Source of the DNA: Streptomyces huiliensis
Lineage (GTDB): Bacteria; Actinomycetota; Actinomycetes; Streptomycetales; Streptomycetaceae
Length of the DNA: 64,000 nt
Direction of reading: 5' to 3'
Assembly (NCBI RefSeq): GCF_020037025.1
Contig: NZ_JAIQLH010000037.1
Location: forward strand, 29,984 to 93,983
The notes under the pieces: generated by a model
Databases searched by the model: none
The model's input: the letters and a program-made list of their open reading frames with translations, nothing else
What the model was told of the DNA's origin: nothing
Shown: piece after piece, positions 1 through 8,277 of the stretch
Layout: the number at the start of each line of letters is the position of its first letter
How positions within the stretch are numbered: the stretch's first letter is position 1
Made by a program: the position numbers and the translations under genes

Positions 1-1092
1 GACGAACTGCGGGCGTACCTCTCCCCGACGCCGCCGCAGCTCAGCCTCCCGCCGGCCCTGTTCGCCTCGCCCGAGGTGTACGAGCTGGAGCGCGAGCGGA
101 TCTTCCACCGCGGCTGGGTGCTGGTCTGCCACGCCGACCAGCTCGCCGAGCCCGGCGACTACCTCTCCCTGGACATCGCGGGCGAGCCCGTCGTCGTCAC
201 CCGGGGCCGTGACGGCGCGCTGAACGCCATGTCGCCGGTCTGCCGGCACCGCATGATGCCCCTGGTCGGCGAGGGCGCCGGCAACACCGCCGACTTCACC
301 TGCCCCTACCACCTCTGGCGGTACGGGCTCGACGGCAAGCTGATCGCGGCCACGCACATGCGCGGCAACACGGAGTTCGACCCGGCGACGTGCCGGCTGC
401 CGGGTTTCGCGGTCGAGGTGTGGCACGGCTTCGTCTTCGTCAGCCTGGCCGGGAACCCGTCCCCGCTGGCGCCGGAACTCTCCGTCGTCGAGCGGGAGAT
501 GGCAAATTACCAGTTGGACGACATGGTCCTGGTGTCGAGCTGGACCGAGGACTGGGCGTGCAACTGGAAGGTGGCCGTCGAGAACGGCCACGAGAACTAC
601 CACGCCATCGGCTTCCACCCCGACACCGTGCGTCCGCTGATGACCGGCGGCATCGACATGGACGTGCACTACGACTCGCCGGTGGTGTGCCGGCTGCTGA
701 GCCCGGCCGGTCAGCCGGTCGAGCCGGCGGTGCTGCCGCTCACCGAGGACGAGTGCAAGGTGCTGTACAGCTTCCGGGTCTTCCCCGGCGGCAGCGTGGC
801 CACCTTCGGCGAGACGATCGCCTGGCTCACCTTCGTCCCGGTCGCCGCCGACCGGACGATCGTGCGCGGCGGCTCGCTGATGCCGCGGCGGCTGGTGGAG
901 CAGGTGGGGCTGGAGAACATCCGGCCGGGTCTTGAGGGGTTCACGGCCCGGGTGAACACCGAGGACCGCGAGGGCCTGGAGGCGGTGCAGCGCGCGGTGA
1001 CGTCGCGGTACACGCGGCGGGGACATCTGAGCCCGAAGGAGCAGGGAGTGCTGGCGTTCTACCGCTCGCTGGCGCACGCGCTGCTGGGCTGA
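1..1092 (+). CDS. Rieske [2Fe-2S] aromatic ring-hydroxylating oxygenase alpha subunit (5'-truncated by window edge)
   Basis: The reading frame is open to base 1, so the true start lies upstream; 363 residues are visible. The Rieske cluster motif C-X-H-X17-C-X2-H is seen as CRH at visible residues 81-83 and CPYH at 101-104. The catalytic domain follows, with the mononuclear-iron histidines in ENYHAIGFH (about 201 and 206) and the usual late acidic ligand region near NTEDREGLEAVQ. Proteins of this family take electrons from a reductase or ferredoxin and oxygenate aromatic or quaternary-amine substrates; the substrate cannot be told from sequence. No partner beta subunit or reductase is visible. 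It ends before a shared bidirectional terminator. Confidence 0.9.
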   Translation, partial: DELRAYLSPTPPQLSLPPALFASPEVYELERERIFHRGWVLVCHADQLAEPGDYLSLDIAGEPVVVTRGRDGALNAMSPVCRHRMMPLVGEGAGNTADFTCPYHLWRYGLDGKLIAATHMRGNTEFDPATCRLPGFAVEVWHGFVFVSLAGNPSPLAPELSVVEREMANYQLDDMVLVSSWTEDWACNWKVAVENGHENYHAIGFHPDTVRPLMTGGIDMDVHYDSPVVCRLLSPAGQPVEPAVLPLTEDECKVLYSFRVFPGGSVATFGETIAWLTFVPVAADRTIVRGGSLMPRRLVEQVGLENIRPGLEGFTARVNTEDREGLEAVQRAVTSRYTRRGHLSPKEQGVLAFYRSLAHALLG

Positions 1093-1130
1093 TTCTCCCG
1101 CTGATTCTCTCGCTGATTCTCCCGTACACG

Positions 1131-1176
1131 CCGAAGCCTCCCGCCCCGGAAACCCGGGGACGGGAGGCTTCTTCGG
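1131..1176. terminator. Bidirectional hairpin between convergent genes
   Basis: A long inverted repeat (arms about 1131-1147 and 1156-1176, CCGAAGCCTCCCG pairing with CGGGAGGCTT...CGG) lies between the convergent Rieske oxygenase and MFS genes, so it can end transcripts from both sides. Just upstream, at about 1088-1123, a 12-bp unit (GCTGATTCTCYC) is repeated three times, beginning in the oxygenase stop codon. Confidence 0.75.
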
Positions 1177-1184
1177 CCTGTGGC

Positions 1185-2645
1185 TTACCAGGACTTGGGC
1201 GCGGACTTCTTCGGCAGCATGAAGCTGACGACGAAGCAGACGGCGACGAAGCCGAGGCTGGCCCACATGGTGGTGATGAAACCGGGGGCGAAGCCGTGGG
1301 CGCGCCCGTCGGCGTGGGAGTCGCGGACGGCGAAGAAGATCGTGCCCATGACGGCGACACCGACCGAGGCGGCGATCTGGGCGACGGTGTTGAACAGGCC
1401 GGATCCGGAGCTGGCGTGCTCGCCGGGGATGTTCTCCAGGGTGAGCGCGGCGAGCGGCGCGACGGTGAGGCCGAGGCCGAGGCCGCCGACGGCGACGCCG
1501 GGCAGGAAGTCGAGCCAGGTCATGTCGGGGTCGGCCGACCGGGCGGTGAAGGTGAGCAGCAGGAAGCCGACGGCGAGCACGACGAGGCCGAGCTGCACGG
1601 TGGCGCGCCCGATCTTCGGCAGGAGGACGGCGGCACCGAGGCCGGCGCCGATGGTGGTGGCGATCGGCCAGGGCAGGATCGCGACGCCGGCGGCCATCGG
1701 GCTCATGTCCAGGCCGGCCTGGAGCATCTGCATGAAGGTGAGGAAGAAGCCCATGACCGGCAGGAAGAACAGGAACTGGAGCAGCAGCCCGCCGCCGACG
1801 GAGCGCAGCCGGAACAGCGACATCTCGATGAGCGGCGTCTTCCCGGAGCCGGAGAGCCCCTTCTCGTACCGGTAGAAGAGGAAGAGGACGACGACGCCGA
1901 GGCCGAGGCAGACGTAGGTCCATGCGGGCCAGGGCCGTTCCTCGCTCCCGGCGATCAGCGGGTACAGCACCAGCACGAGCCCGGCCCCGGAGATGAGCAT
2001 GCCCATGGGGTCCAGCCTGGGCCGCTGCTCGGCACGCCCCTCGGGCAGCACCCGGGAGGCGACGACGAGCGCCACGACACCGATGGGAACGTTCAGCCAG
2101 AAGACCACCCGCCAGCTCTGCCCGAACAGGTCGGCTTCGAGCAGGGCGGCACCGAGAATGGGGCCGACGGCGGAGGCGAGCCCGTTCAGCGACGAGAACG
2201 CGGCCATCGCACCGCCGCGCTCCTGGGGCGCGTACATCAGCTGGATCTGCGACAGCACCTGCGGGACCATCGCCGCGGCGAAGACGCCCTGGACCACGCG
2301 GGTCGCCACCAGCAGCTCGGCGTTGGGCGCGGCGGCGCACAGCGCGGAGGCCAGGGTGAACCCGGCGACGCCGACGAGGAACACCCGCCGGTACCCGTAC
2401 AGGTCACCGAGGCGCGCCCCGGTGATGATGCCGAGCGCGAACGCCAGCGTGTACCCGGCCAGCAGCCACTGCAACTGCGCGGAGGAGGCGTCCAGGTCCT
2501 CCCGGATGGAGGGGAGGGTGACGTTCAGGATGGTGGCGTCGAGCAGATCCATGAAGCTCGCGATGAGAATCACGACGAGCGCCACCGTCCGCGCCCGGCC
2601 GGACGCGGTGGTGGTGGCGGGTGGAGCAGACGTGTCGGTGGACAC
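1185..2645 (-). CDS. MFS drug exporter, DHA2 (EmrB/QacA-like) family
   Basis: A 486-residue polytopic membrane protein with the DHA2 signature MDLLDATILNVTLPSI in helix 1, motif A (GARLGDLYGYRR) after helix 2 and a motif-C-like LASAVGPILGAAL in helix 5. The length fits the 14-helix proton-driven multidrug exporters. The start is GTG with GGAGGT upstream. It is divergent from a MarR-family gene and shares its short promoter region, the standard arrangement for a pump repressed by its neighbour. The drug is not predictable. Confidence 0.93.
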   Translation of the reverse strand: MSTDTSAPPATTTASGRARTVALVVILIASFMDLLDATILNVTLPSIREDLDASSAQLQWLLAGYTLAFALGIITGARLGDLYGYRRVFLVGVAGFTLASALCAAAPNAELLVATRVVQGVFAAAMVPQVLSQIQLMYAPQERGGAMAAFSSLNGLASAVGPILGAALLEADLFGQSWRVVFWLNVPIGVVALVVASRVLPEGRAEQRPRLDPMGMLISGAGLVLVLYPLIAGSEERPWPAWTYVCLGLGVVVLFLFYRYEKGLSGSGKTPLIEMSLFRLRSVGGGLLLQFLFFLPVMGFFLTFMQMLQAGLDMSPMAAGVAILPWPIATTIGAGLGAAVLLPKIGRATVQLGLVVLAVGFLLLTFTARSADPDMTWLDFLPGVAVGGLGLGLTVAPLAALTLENIPGEHASSGSGLFNTVAQIAASVGVAVMGTIFFAVRDSHADGRAHGFAPGFITTMWASLGFVAVCFVVSFMLPKKSAPKSW

Positions 2646-2709
2646 CCGGAACCTCCAGTTCGTGTTCGTGGAGTAAGCGGTACGCGCGGTACGGCTAGAA
2701 TAGCTGCAT

Positions 2710-2726
2710 AACTAAGTATCTTAATT
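2710..2726. promoter_or_regulatory. Palindromic MarR-type operator in the divergent promoter
   Basis: AACTAAG-TAT-CTTAATT is a 17-bp palindrome with one arm mismatch, in a short AT-rich patch between the divergent MFS and MarR genes. Size and position fit MarR dimers, so the regulator probably represses both genes; this is inference. Confidence 0.65.
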
Positions 2727-2748
2727 GCGAAGCTAAAGGGAGACGGCG

Positions 2749-3234
2749 ATGAGTGTCAAACCGACGGGTGGGGAAGCGGACGTCATGACGGACGCGCTCG
2801 CGGACCGCATCATGCTGGCCATGACCGACCTGGCCGGCGCCCTCGGCCGGCTCCACGACCAGATCGCCCAGCAGCTGAACATGGCCCCCACGGACCTGCT
2901 CTGCCTCCACACCCTCAACCGCGAGGGCCCCACCACGGCCGGCACCCTCAGCACCCGCCTGGGCCGCACCACCGGCGCGGTCACCCACATGCTCGACCGC
3001 CTCGAAAAGGGCGGCTACGTCCACCGCCGCCCCCACCCCGACGACCGCCGCCGCGTCATCGTCGAAGCGGCCCCCGAGGGTCTCCACCGCATCGCCGCCT
3101 ACTACAAGGGCCTCGACGCCCGCAGCCGCGCGCTGCTCTCGGGCTACTCGCCCGCGGAACTCGACGCCATCCTCCGCTTCCTGACGGCAAGCCGGGACGA
3201 CGCGTCGGCGGAGTCGGAGGCGCTGAGGGAGTGA
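2749..3234 (+). CDS. MarR-family transcriptional regulator
   Basis: 161 residues of typical MarR size. A winged helix-turn-helix covers about residues 50-115 (TAGTLSTRLGRTTGAVTHML as the HTH, then the wing with HPDDRRRVIVE), flanked by dimerising helices. AAAGGGAG precedes the ATG. It is divergent from a DHA2 drug exporter and probably acts as its ligand-relieved repressor through the palindrome at 2710-2726. The ligand is unknown. Confidence 0.92.
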   Translation: MSVKPTGGEADVMTDALADRIMLAMTDLAGALGRLHDQIAQQLNMAPTDLLCLHTLNREGPTTAGTLSTRLGRTTGAVTHMLDRLEKGGYVHRRPHPDDRRRVIVEAAPEGLHRIAAYYKGLDARSRALLSGYSPAELDAILRFLTASRDDASAESEALRE

Positions 3235-3318
3235 GAACGATGCGGAACGCCCCCTCCGTTGACGTCGTGACGTCGGGTATCGGAAGGGGCGCCGGGTCCG
3301 TGCGTGAGCCCGCGGGGC

Positions 3319-3840
3319 TCAGCCCTCGGAGTGCCGTCGGCGGTGGTCCGGTGTCGGGGGCCGGCTGGTCTCGAGCCAGGATCGGGCCGGCTCGGCGGGT
3401 CGCGTGGTGTCCACGGCGAGGTGCAACCGGGTGCCGCCCTCGCGGCCGGCCGGGTAGCTGCGCTGCTCGGTGGAGTCGAAGCAGCGTCGGAGAACCTCCG
3501 CCACGCGGCGGGCGGTCTCCGGGGACGCGGCGACGATGCGGATGTCGGCGCGTCCCGGCGGGGGCGTGGGTTCCACCGGGGTGCGGGCGGCCGGCGTACG
3601 GGCCGTACCGGCGGATGCCGCGAGGTGGCCGGCGGCCGGAGGGCGGACGGTGTCGCGCACGAGGGCCCCGGCGGCCGACGGCCGGAAGCGGCCCAGGGCG
3701 GTACGGGCGGAGGACCGGGCGGGTGCCGCGCTGCCGCGAGGGCTCGCGACGCGTCCGGTGAGCCGGTCGGCCAGGACGGCCCCCGCGGCGAGCACCCCGA
3801 GGACGGCGGCCAGGACGAGGGCGAGCTCCACGGCCCTCAC
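3319..3840 (-). CDS. Hypothetical protein with N-terminal membrane anchor
   Basis: 173 residues; not recognised as a named family. An N-terminal hydrophobic segment (VELALVLAAVLGVLAAGAVLA) suggests a signal anchor, followed by an Ala/Arg/Pro-rich linker and a C-terminal part with RIVAASPETARRVAEVLRR and STEQRSYP. The GTG start overlaps the stop of the upstream DUF5994 gene (GTGA), so the two are translationally coupled. It converges on the MarR gene. Confidence 0.6.
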   Translation of the reverse strand: MRAVELALVLAAVLGVLAAGAVLADRLTGRVASPRGSAAPARSSARTALGRFRPSAAGALVRDTVRPPAAGHLAASAGTARTPAARTPVEPTPPPGRADIRIVAASPETARRVAEVLRRCFDSTEQRSYPAGREGGTRLHLAVDTTRPAEPARSWLETSRPPTPDHRRRHSEG

Positions 3841-4382
3841 CTCCCTCGGGCGGTGGCGGGACGCCCGGCCGGGGCGGGCGGTGCCCCGCCCTCCGACTCC
3901 CAGGACTCCTCACCGGCCCCGGGCCGGTCCACGTCGGCCGCCGCACGCTCGTCGTCCATCAGCTCGCCCGCTGTGAGCAGGCCCCCCGGGAGGGACGCGG
4001 CGGACAACAGCCGTCCGGCCGCGGCCGGACCGGTCTCCGGCGGGACGATCAGCAGGTCCCAGCGGCCCGCGGGGGAGAGGAGCAGCAGCTTGTACCGGTC
4101 GCGCCCGGCGGCGAACCGTCCGACGCGCACCGCGTGCGCGGCGACGGGCACCTCGCGGGGCAGGGCGGACCAGAAGGCCGGCTGCACCGTCACCCTGGCG
4201 ATCCGCCCCCAGCGCCGCTCCAACCGTTCCAGCAGCGCGGGGAGTTCCCGGCCGAGGTCGCGCGAGCGGGGCCACCAGGCGCCGTCCAGCAGACAGGGGG
4301 CCGCCCCCGGTGTCAGGGAGAGACGGGCGGGCGGTGGGGGGACGTGCGGATCGGCGGTCGTGCGGCCAAGGGTCACGGTCAT
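3837..4382 (-). CDS. DUF5994 family protein
   Basis: 181 residues from the internal ATG at 4382, chosen because MTVTLGRT...PPARLSLTP matches how this streptomycete family usually begins; the frame is open up to 4424. The family core is clear: LLDGAWWPRSRDLGRELPAL, then LLIVPPETGPAAAGRLL. Function is unknown. A second, divergent copy starts about 300 bp away (4689-5186), which suggests shared control. Confidence 0.8.
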   Translation of the reverse strand: MTVTLGRTTADPHVPPPPARLSLTPGAAPCLLDGAWWPRSRDLGRELPALLERLERRWGRIARVTVQPAFWSALPREVPVAAHAVRVGRFAAGRDRYKLLLLSPAGRWDLLIVPPETGPAAAGRLLSAASLPGGLLTAGELMDDERAAADVDRPGAGEESWESEGGAPPAPAGRPATARGR

Positions 4383-4571
4383 GATGCCGACCTGTCCCCG
4401 GGCTCGTCTGCGACGGCCCGGCATGGTGACTCACCGGAAACGACACCCGCGTGGCGGCCGGTGTACGAAGTGCTCCCGGTGCTCTCAGCCTACTCCGGCC
4501 CCCGGAAGGCCGGGCCCGGAACGGCCGAGGAGCCGCAGGGCACGAACGTTCGGTGACCCTCCGTGCAGGCC

Positions 4572-4597
4572 GGCGGGTCACCCGCCTGGAGTAGGCT
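4572..4597 (+). promoter_or_regulatory. Palindrome plus TAGGCT -10-like element upstream of the second DUF5994 gene
   Basis: GGCGGGT-C-ACCCGCC (4572-4586) is a perfect palindrome around a central base, followed by TAGGCT (4592-4597), a plausible streptomycete -10 box for the gene at 4689. It sits in the roughly 300-bp region between the two divergent DUF5994 genes; nothing else coding is seen there. Confidence 0.35.
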
Positions 4598-4688
4598 GGG
4601 ATCATCGCGGACGCTTCGCCCCCCGCCGCCGAGCACGGCGGAACGGTGAACGGAGGAAGCCGAATCCGCAAGAGACGGGCTGAACACC

Positions 4689-5186
4689 ATGGCCGATTCC
4701 GACACGGCACGCACACCCGGTCTCCTGCCGGACGCGGCCCATCGCGCCGCGCGGCCCGGGACGGCGCTACTGCGGCTGGAGACCACCCGGACCCGCGAGG
4801 GAATCCTCGACGGTGCCTGGTGGCCGCGCTCCCGCGACATCGCCGCCGAACTGCCCGGGCTGGTCGCCGCCTTGACCGAGCACCTCGGCCCCATCACCCG
4901 CGTCGGCCTGGACGCGGCCGCCTGGGAAGAACTCCCCACCCGCCTGACCGTCGGCGACCGGGTGGTGCACCTCGACTCCTTCCCGGTCGGCGACGACACG
5001 GTCCTCATCACCCGAGGCGACAACGACCACTTCGCCCTCCTGGTGGTACCGCCCGACATGGGACCGGAGGCGGCACGGGCCGCCATGGCCAGAGCGGTAC
5101 GGGCCGACAACACCGCCCAGGCCGAACAGATCCTCATCGACACCGGCACCACCGGCATCGACACCGGCACCACCGGCCGGAGCTGA
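4689..5186 (+). CDS. DUF5994 family protein
   Basis: 165 residues sharing the DUF5994 core with the divergent gene at 3837-4382: ILDGAWWPRSRDIAAELPGL followed by FALLVVPPDMGPEAARAAM. The C-terminus ends in a duplicated IDTGTTG peptide encoded by a perfect 21-bp tandem repeat at 5136-5177, so its length probably varies between strains. Role unknown. Confidence 0.82.
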   Translation: MADSDTARTPGLLPDAAHRAARPGTALLRLETTRTREGILDGAWWPRSRDIAAELPGLVAALTEHLGPITRVGLDAAAWEELPTRLTVGDRVVHLDSFPVGDDTVLITRGDNDHFALLVVPPDMGPEAARAAMARAVRADNTAQAEQILIDTGTTGIDTGTTGRS

Positions 5187-5223
5187 ACGGCCCCGGAGCC
5201 GGACGGCCCCGAGACCGCTGGGG

Positions 5224-5319
5224 TCAGAGCGCACCCCGGCCCGGAACGGACCCTGGGGCGTCCTCGCCCGCGACGCCCTCCTCCTCCCCGAAGTCCGGGG
5301 CCTGGAACGGGTCGGTCAC
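5224..5319 (-). CDS. Possible very small protein (31 aa)
   Basis: A GTG-started frame with high G/C third positions encodes an acidic peptide (VTDPFQAPDFGEEEG...). No good ribosome binding site is visible. The longer 75-residue version has poor codon bias in its first half. Listed only as a possibility. Confidence 0.2.
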   Translation of the reverse strand: MTDPFQAPDFGEEEGVAGEDAPGSVPGRGAL

Positions 5320-5458
5320 CGGAGGCGGTGATGCCGTGGCAGAGCTGCGGATGGCCCCTTCCGGGGCGGAGAACAGCGAGGTCGAATCGATGGGAGAACT
5401 CCCTTTCGTGGCAGGTCCCCGGAGGGGCCTGGTGTGCCCCGAACCGGGCACAGAGGTC

Positions 5459-5680
5459 CTACAGCTTGGTCATCTTGGCGTACGGGCTCAGGATCCGCTC
5501 TTGCGCCGAGCCGAAATCCACGAGCACCGCGATCCCGTCCTCGATGCCGATCACCCGGCCGAGGCCGTACATGTCGTGTGTCACCTGGTCGCCCACGGCG
5601 AAGCGCTCCGGAACCGGCGTGACCCGGGCCGCGAAGGGGCTGGTGGGCAAATGACGTTTCAGTGCAGCAGGCTTTGTCAT
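5459..5680 (-). CDS. Small CarD/PcrA-C-terminal (Tudor-like) domain protein
   Basis: 73 residues from the ATG at 5680 (MTKPAALKRHLP), preceded by GGGGGC; the longer frame to 5827 runs into the tRNA remnant and is unlikely. FAVGDQVTHDMYGLGRVIG followed by VDFG and KMTKL resembles the Tudor-like RNA-polymerase- or DNA-binding modules at the C-terminus of PcrA/UvrD and in CarD. A transcription-associated role is inference. It is the last chromosomal gene before the integrated element. Confidence 0.65.
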   Translation of the reverse strand: MTKPAALKRHLPTSPFAARVTPVPERFAVGDQVTHDMYGLGRVIGIEDGIAVLVDFGSAQERILSPYAKMTKL

Positions 5681-5783
5681 TGCCCCCAGTATGTGCCCGC
5701 GAGCCTCCCCCGCGCTGCGCCCGTCCACGTCGGATACGACACAGGCGCCGGACGGACGGCCCGCACCCACCCCGCCACACCCA

Positions 5784-5870
5784 CCCTGACCAGCAAAAAG
5801 ACCCTCCCATCGGGAGGGTCTCGCCATGCGCCCCCGGCAGGACTCGAACCTGCGGCCAAGCGCTTAGAAG
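5784..5870. repeat. Left attachment site: truncated tRNA-Arg 3' half plus terminator
   Basis: This 87-bp stretch repeats at 30844-30930 with six mismatches and no gaps. The last 44 bp (5827-5870) are identical and correspond to the tRNA-Arg(TCT) 3' half from the anticodon loop to the discriminator. The match stops abruptly at 5870, where the tRNA would continue with GCGCCTGC. This is the expected product of tyrosine-recombinase integration into a tRNA 3' end, leaving a tRNA fragment at the distal junction. Confidence 0.92.
5795..5820 (-). terminator. Rho-independent terminator left of the element (original tRNA-Arg terminator)
   Basis: On the minus strand a 9-bp stem (GACCCTCCC/GGGAGGGTC) with a 3-nt loop is followed by TTTTT. 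It is the twin of the terminator at 30855-30880. It presumably served the tRNA-Arg gene before the element integrated and now follows only the truncated tRNA copy. Confidence 0.8.
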
Positions 5871-5945
5871 AGGCCAGTGCTGTCCGCTTGGACGTACTGG
5901 CTGACCAGGCGGTTTCTCGACACTTCCCCCTCGGGCGGATTGACT

Positions 5946-5962
5946 CCACCGCGTATCCACCG
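5946..5962 (+). repeat. 17-bp direct repeat, candidate integrase arm site (left)
   Basis: CCACCGCGTATCCACCG occurs 75 bp inside the left att core and again, identical, at 30729-30745 between int and the right att core. Tyrosine integrases of this class bind short repeated arm sites flanking the core, so this is a candidate Int or Xis binding site. Confidence 0.45.
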
Positions 5963-6059
5963 GAAGGCGACATTCCGCCACCTTGGCTCGCGCGCTGTGA
6001 TCCGCATGACTTGCTGTGTCGAAGGGGGCCGGGTCGTATAGTCCGGTTGTTCGGAGACG

Positions 6060-6159
6060 GATGGTCGGTGCATGCCTGTGGCTAGAGAGGTAAATGTCCG
6101 ATTCCGTGAAAGTGAGTAAAAACCGTGTCCTGCGCTTGCAAACGTGCAGGTCGCGGCCT
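6060..6159 (+). promoter_or_regulatory. Candidate CRISPR leader
   Basis: The roughly 100 bp before the first repeat are noticeably less GC-rich than the surroundings (for example GTGAAAGTGAGTAAAAACCG) and encode nothing recognisable. The most degenerate terminal repeat is at the far right (9489-9517). Together with the strand that resembles the classical type I-E repeat, this puts the leader on the left. The rest of 5871-6159 holds the candidate arm site and no gene. Confidence 0.4.
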
Positions 6160-7794
6160 GTGATCCCCGCGCACGCGGGGGTGGTCCCAGGATGTTCCGC
6201 ACGCCCCAAGGCCGCCAGCGGTGGTCCCCGCGCACGCGGGGGTGGTCCCGCGGTGATCGCGGCGGTCACGAAAGCGAGGTGGTGGTCCCCGCGCTCGCGG
6301 GGGGGCCATCCGGTACCACTTGTCTGACTTGCCGCACGCGTGGTCCCTGCGCACGCGGGGGTGGTCCCCGCGCACGCGGGGGGGCCATCCGGTACCACTT
6401 GTCTGACTTGCCGCACGCGTGGTCCCTGCGCACGCGGGGGTGGTCCCCGCGCACGCGGGGGGGGCCAACCGGTAGCACTTGTCTGACTTGCCGCACGCGT
6501 GGTCCCTGCGCACGCGGGGGTGGTCCCCGCGCACGCGGGGGTGGTCCATGCTCGGCTCGTATCAGTACCAGCTCCCCGCGGTGGTCCCCGCGCACGCGGG
6601 GGGGCCATCCGGTACCACTTGTCTGACGTGCCGCACGCGTGGTCCCTGCGCACGCGGGGGTGGTCCCCGCGCACGCGGGGGGGGCCAACCGGTAGCACTT
6701 GTCTGACTTGCCGCACGCGTGGTCCCTGCGCACGCGGGGGTGGTCCCCGCGCACGCGGGGGGGCCATCCGGTACCACTTGTCTGACTTGCCGCACGCGTG
6801 GTCCCTGCGCACGCGGGGGTGGTCCCCGCTCCATCACCGTGGCCTTCGGCATCTGCACGTGATCCCCGCGCACGCGGGGGTGGTCCCGCCTTCTCGTAGT
6901 TCTTCGGGGCGTTGCCGAGGTGATCCCCGCGCACGCGCGGGTGGCCCCCGGACGGGCGGGCGAGCGGCTAGCAGAGAAAGGTGGTCCCCGCGTACGCGGG
7001 GGTGGTCCCCCGAACGGGCAGTGGGCCTAGCTGCCCGACGCGTGGTCCCCGCGCACGCGGGGGTGGCCCCCGGACGGGCGGGCGAGCGGCTAGCACAGAA
7101 AGGTGGTCCCCGCGTACGCGGGGGTGGTCCCCCGAACGGGCAGTGGGCCTAGCTGCCCGACGCGTGGTCCCCGCGCACGCGGGGGTGGTCCGATGGTGGG
7201 CGGGAAGATCGCCTCCGTCTTCACGTCGTCCTCGCACGCGCGGGGGTGATCCGGAGGCGGGGTCGATGCGCTGGGGTCAGATCGCGACGTCCCCGCACGT
7301 GGGTGGTCCGAGATCCCGGCCGAGGCCGCGGCCGTCCACGGCGTCGTCCCCGCGCACGCGGGGGTGGTCCCCTCTCGTCCCGGGTGGAGGTGCTGGAGCA
7401 GATGTCGTCCCCGCAAGCGCGGGGGTGATCCGGTGGCGGGGTCGATGCGCTGGGTTCAGATCGCGTCGTCCCCGCACGTGGGTGGTCCGAGATCCCGGCC
7501 GAGGCCGCGGCCGTCCACGGCGTCGTCCCCGCGCATGCGGGGGTGGCCCGGTCTTCGAAGCCTGGGACGTGGACGTGGACGGATGGTCCCCGCGCACGCG
7601 GGGGTGGTTCGGACGGCGACTACGTCCTGTACCGCGACCCGGCGTCGTCCTCGCACGCGCGGGGGTGTCCCCACGGACGGGGACTTCTTGCGGTCCGCGA
7701 CCTGGTCGTTCCCGCGCACGCGGGGGTGGTCCCAGCCCAGCACGGGACGTTGTCCACGCCCGGCTGTGGTCCCCGCGCACGCGGGGATGGTCCG
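6160..7794 (+). CRISPR. CRISPR array block 1, type I-E-like repeats (about 31)
   Basis: 29-bp repeats begin GTGGTCCCCGCGCACGCGGG and end GGTGGTCCC. They have the short G/C palindrome of type I-E arrays and a 61-bp period with 32-bp spacers. From about 6282 to 6820 the array is rearranged: a 36-bp spacer variant (GGCCATCCGGTACCACTTGT...) occurs six times in units of about 79-80 bp, separated by two repeats fused without a spacer. Two-unit and three-unit segments are also duplicated (6949-7041 with 7071-7163; 7254-7342 with 7433-7521). Repeats at 7286 and 7465 are 4 bp shorter. No cas gene is found anywhere in the window. Confidence 0.97.
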
Positions 7795-7927
7795 CGCCCC
7801 GCGAGGAGTACAGCCGCGACAGCCGGGCGTTGTCCAGTGCCACCGAACCTTGACCGTTTGCCAACGAACCTGGACGGGCGCGAGTTAGTGTCAGCGAAGG
7901 TTGAGCACTGCAGGACAAGGAGACGCG

Positions 7928-8197
7928 ATGTCCGAGCCCACCCCCGACGATCTGCGATGCCCTCGCTGCGGTGACCTGCCGGAGCCGCTCATCTGCCTCG
8001 GCCACAAAGTCGACGGCACACCCGCCACTGACACACCTGCGGCGATGGTCGCACTCGACGCCGAGCTCGGCCTCGCCCGTGACATGCGCCGCCGCGCCGC
8101 CGGTGCCGCACTCACCGACGCCCAGACCGCCGCGATGCTGCGTGCCGTGTCCGACGACCCCGGACTGGGCACTGGCCACGGGAAGCACCGGCACTGA
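7928..8197 (+). CDS. Small CxxC protein between the two CRISPR blocks
   Basis: 89 residues from the ATG at 7928, chosen for the strong AAGGAGACGCG upstream; an earlier GTG at 7901 has none. The protein has one CPRCG knuckle near the N-terminus and a helical Ala/Arg-rich remainder ending in GKHRH. It matches no cas family I know. It interrupts the array, sits inside the element and is the only plausible gene between 6160 and 9517. Function unknown. Confidence 0.65.
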   Translation: MSEPTPDDLRCPRCGDLPEPLICLGHKVDGTPATDTPAAMVALDAELGLARDMRRRAAGAALTDAQTAAMLRAVSDDPGLGTGHGKHRH

Positions 8198-8277
8198 CCA
8201 AGAACAACGTCAAAGGTGCGGCATCCCCCGTCGTTCAACTTCGACGGCCATCGCGCAAGGTTCGATGGCGCAGGACA

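Noticed and set aside
5459..5827. 122-aa version of the CarD-like gene
   Set aside because: The extra N-terminus would read through the terminator hairpin and into the truncated tRNA; the ATG at 5680 has a better ribosome site.
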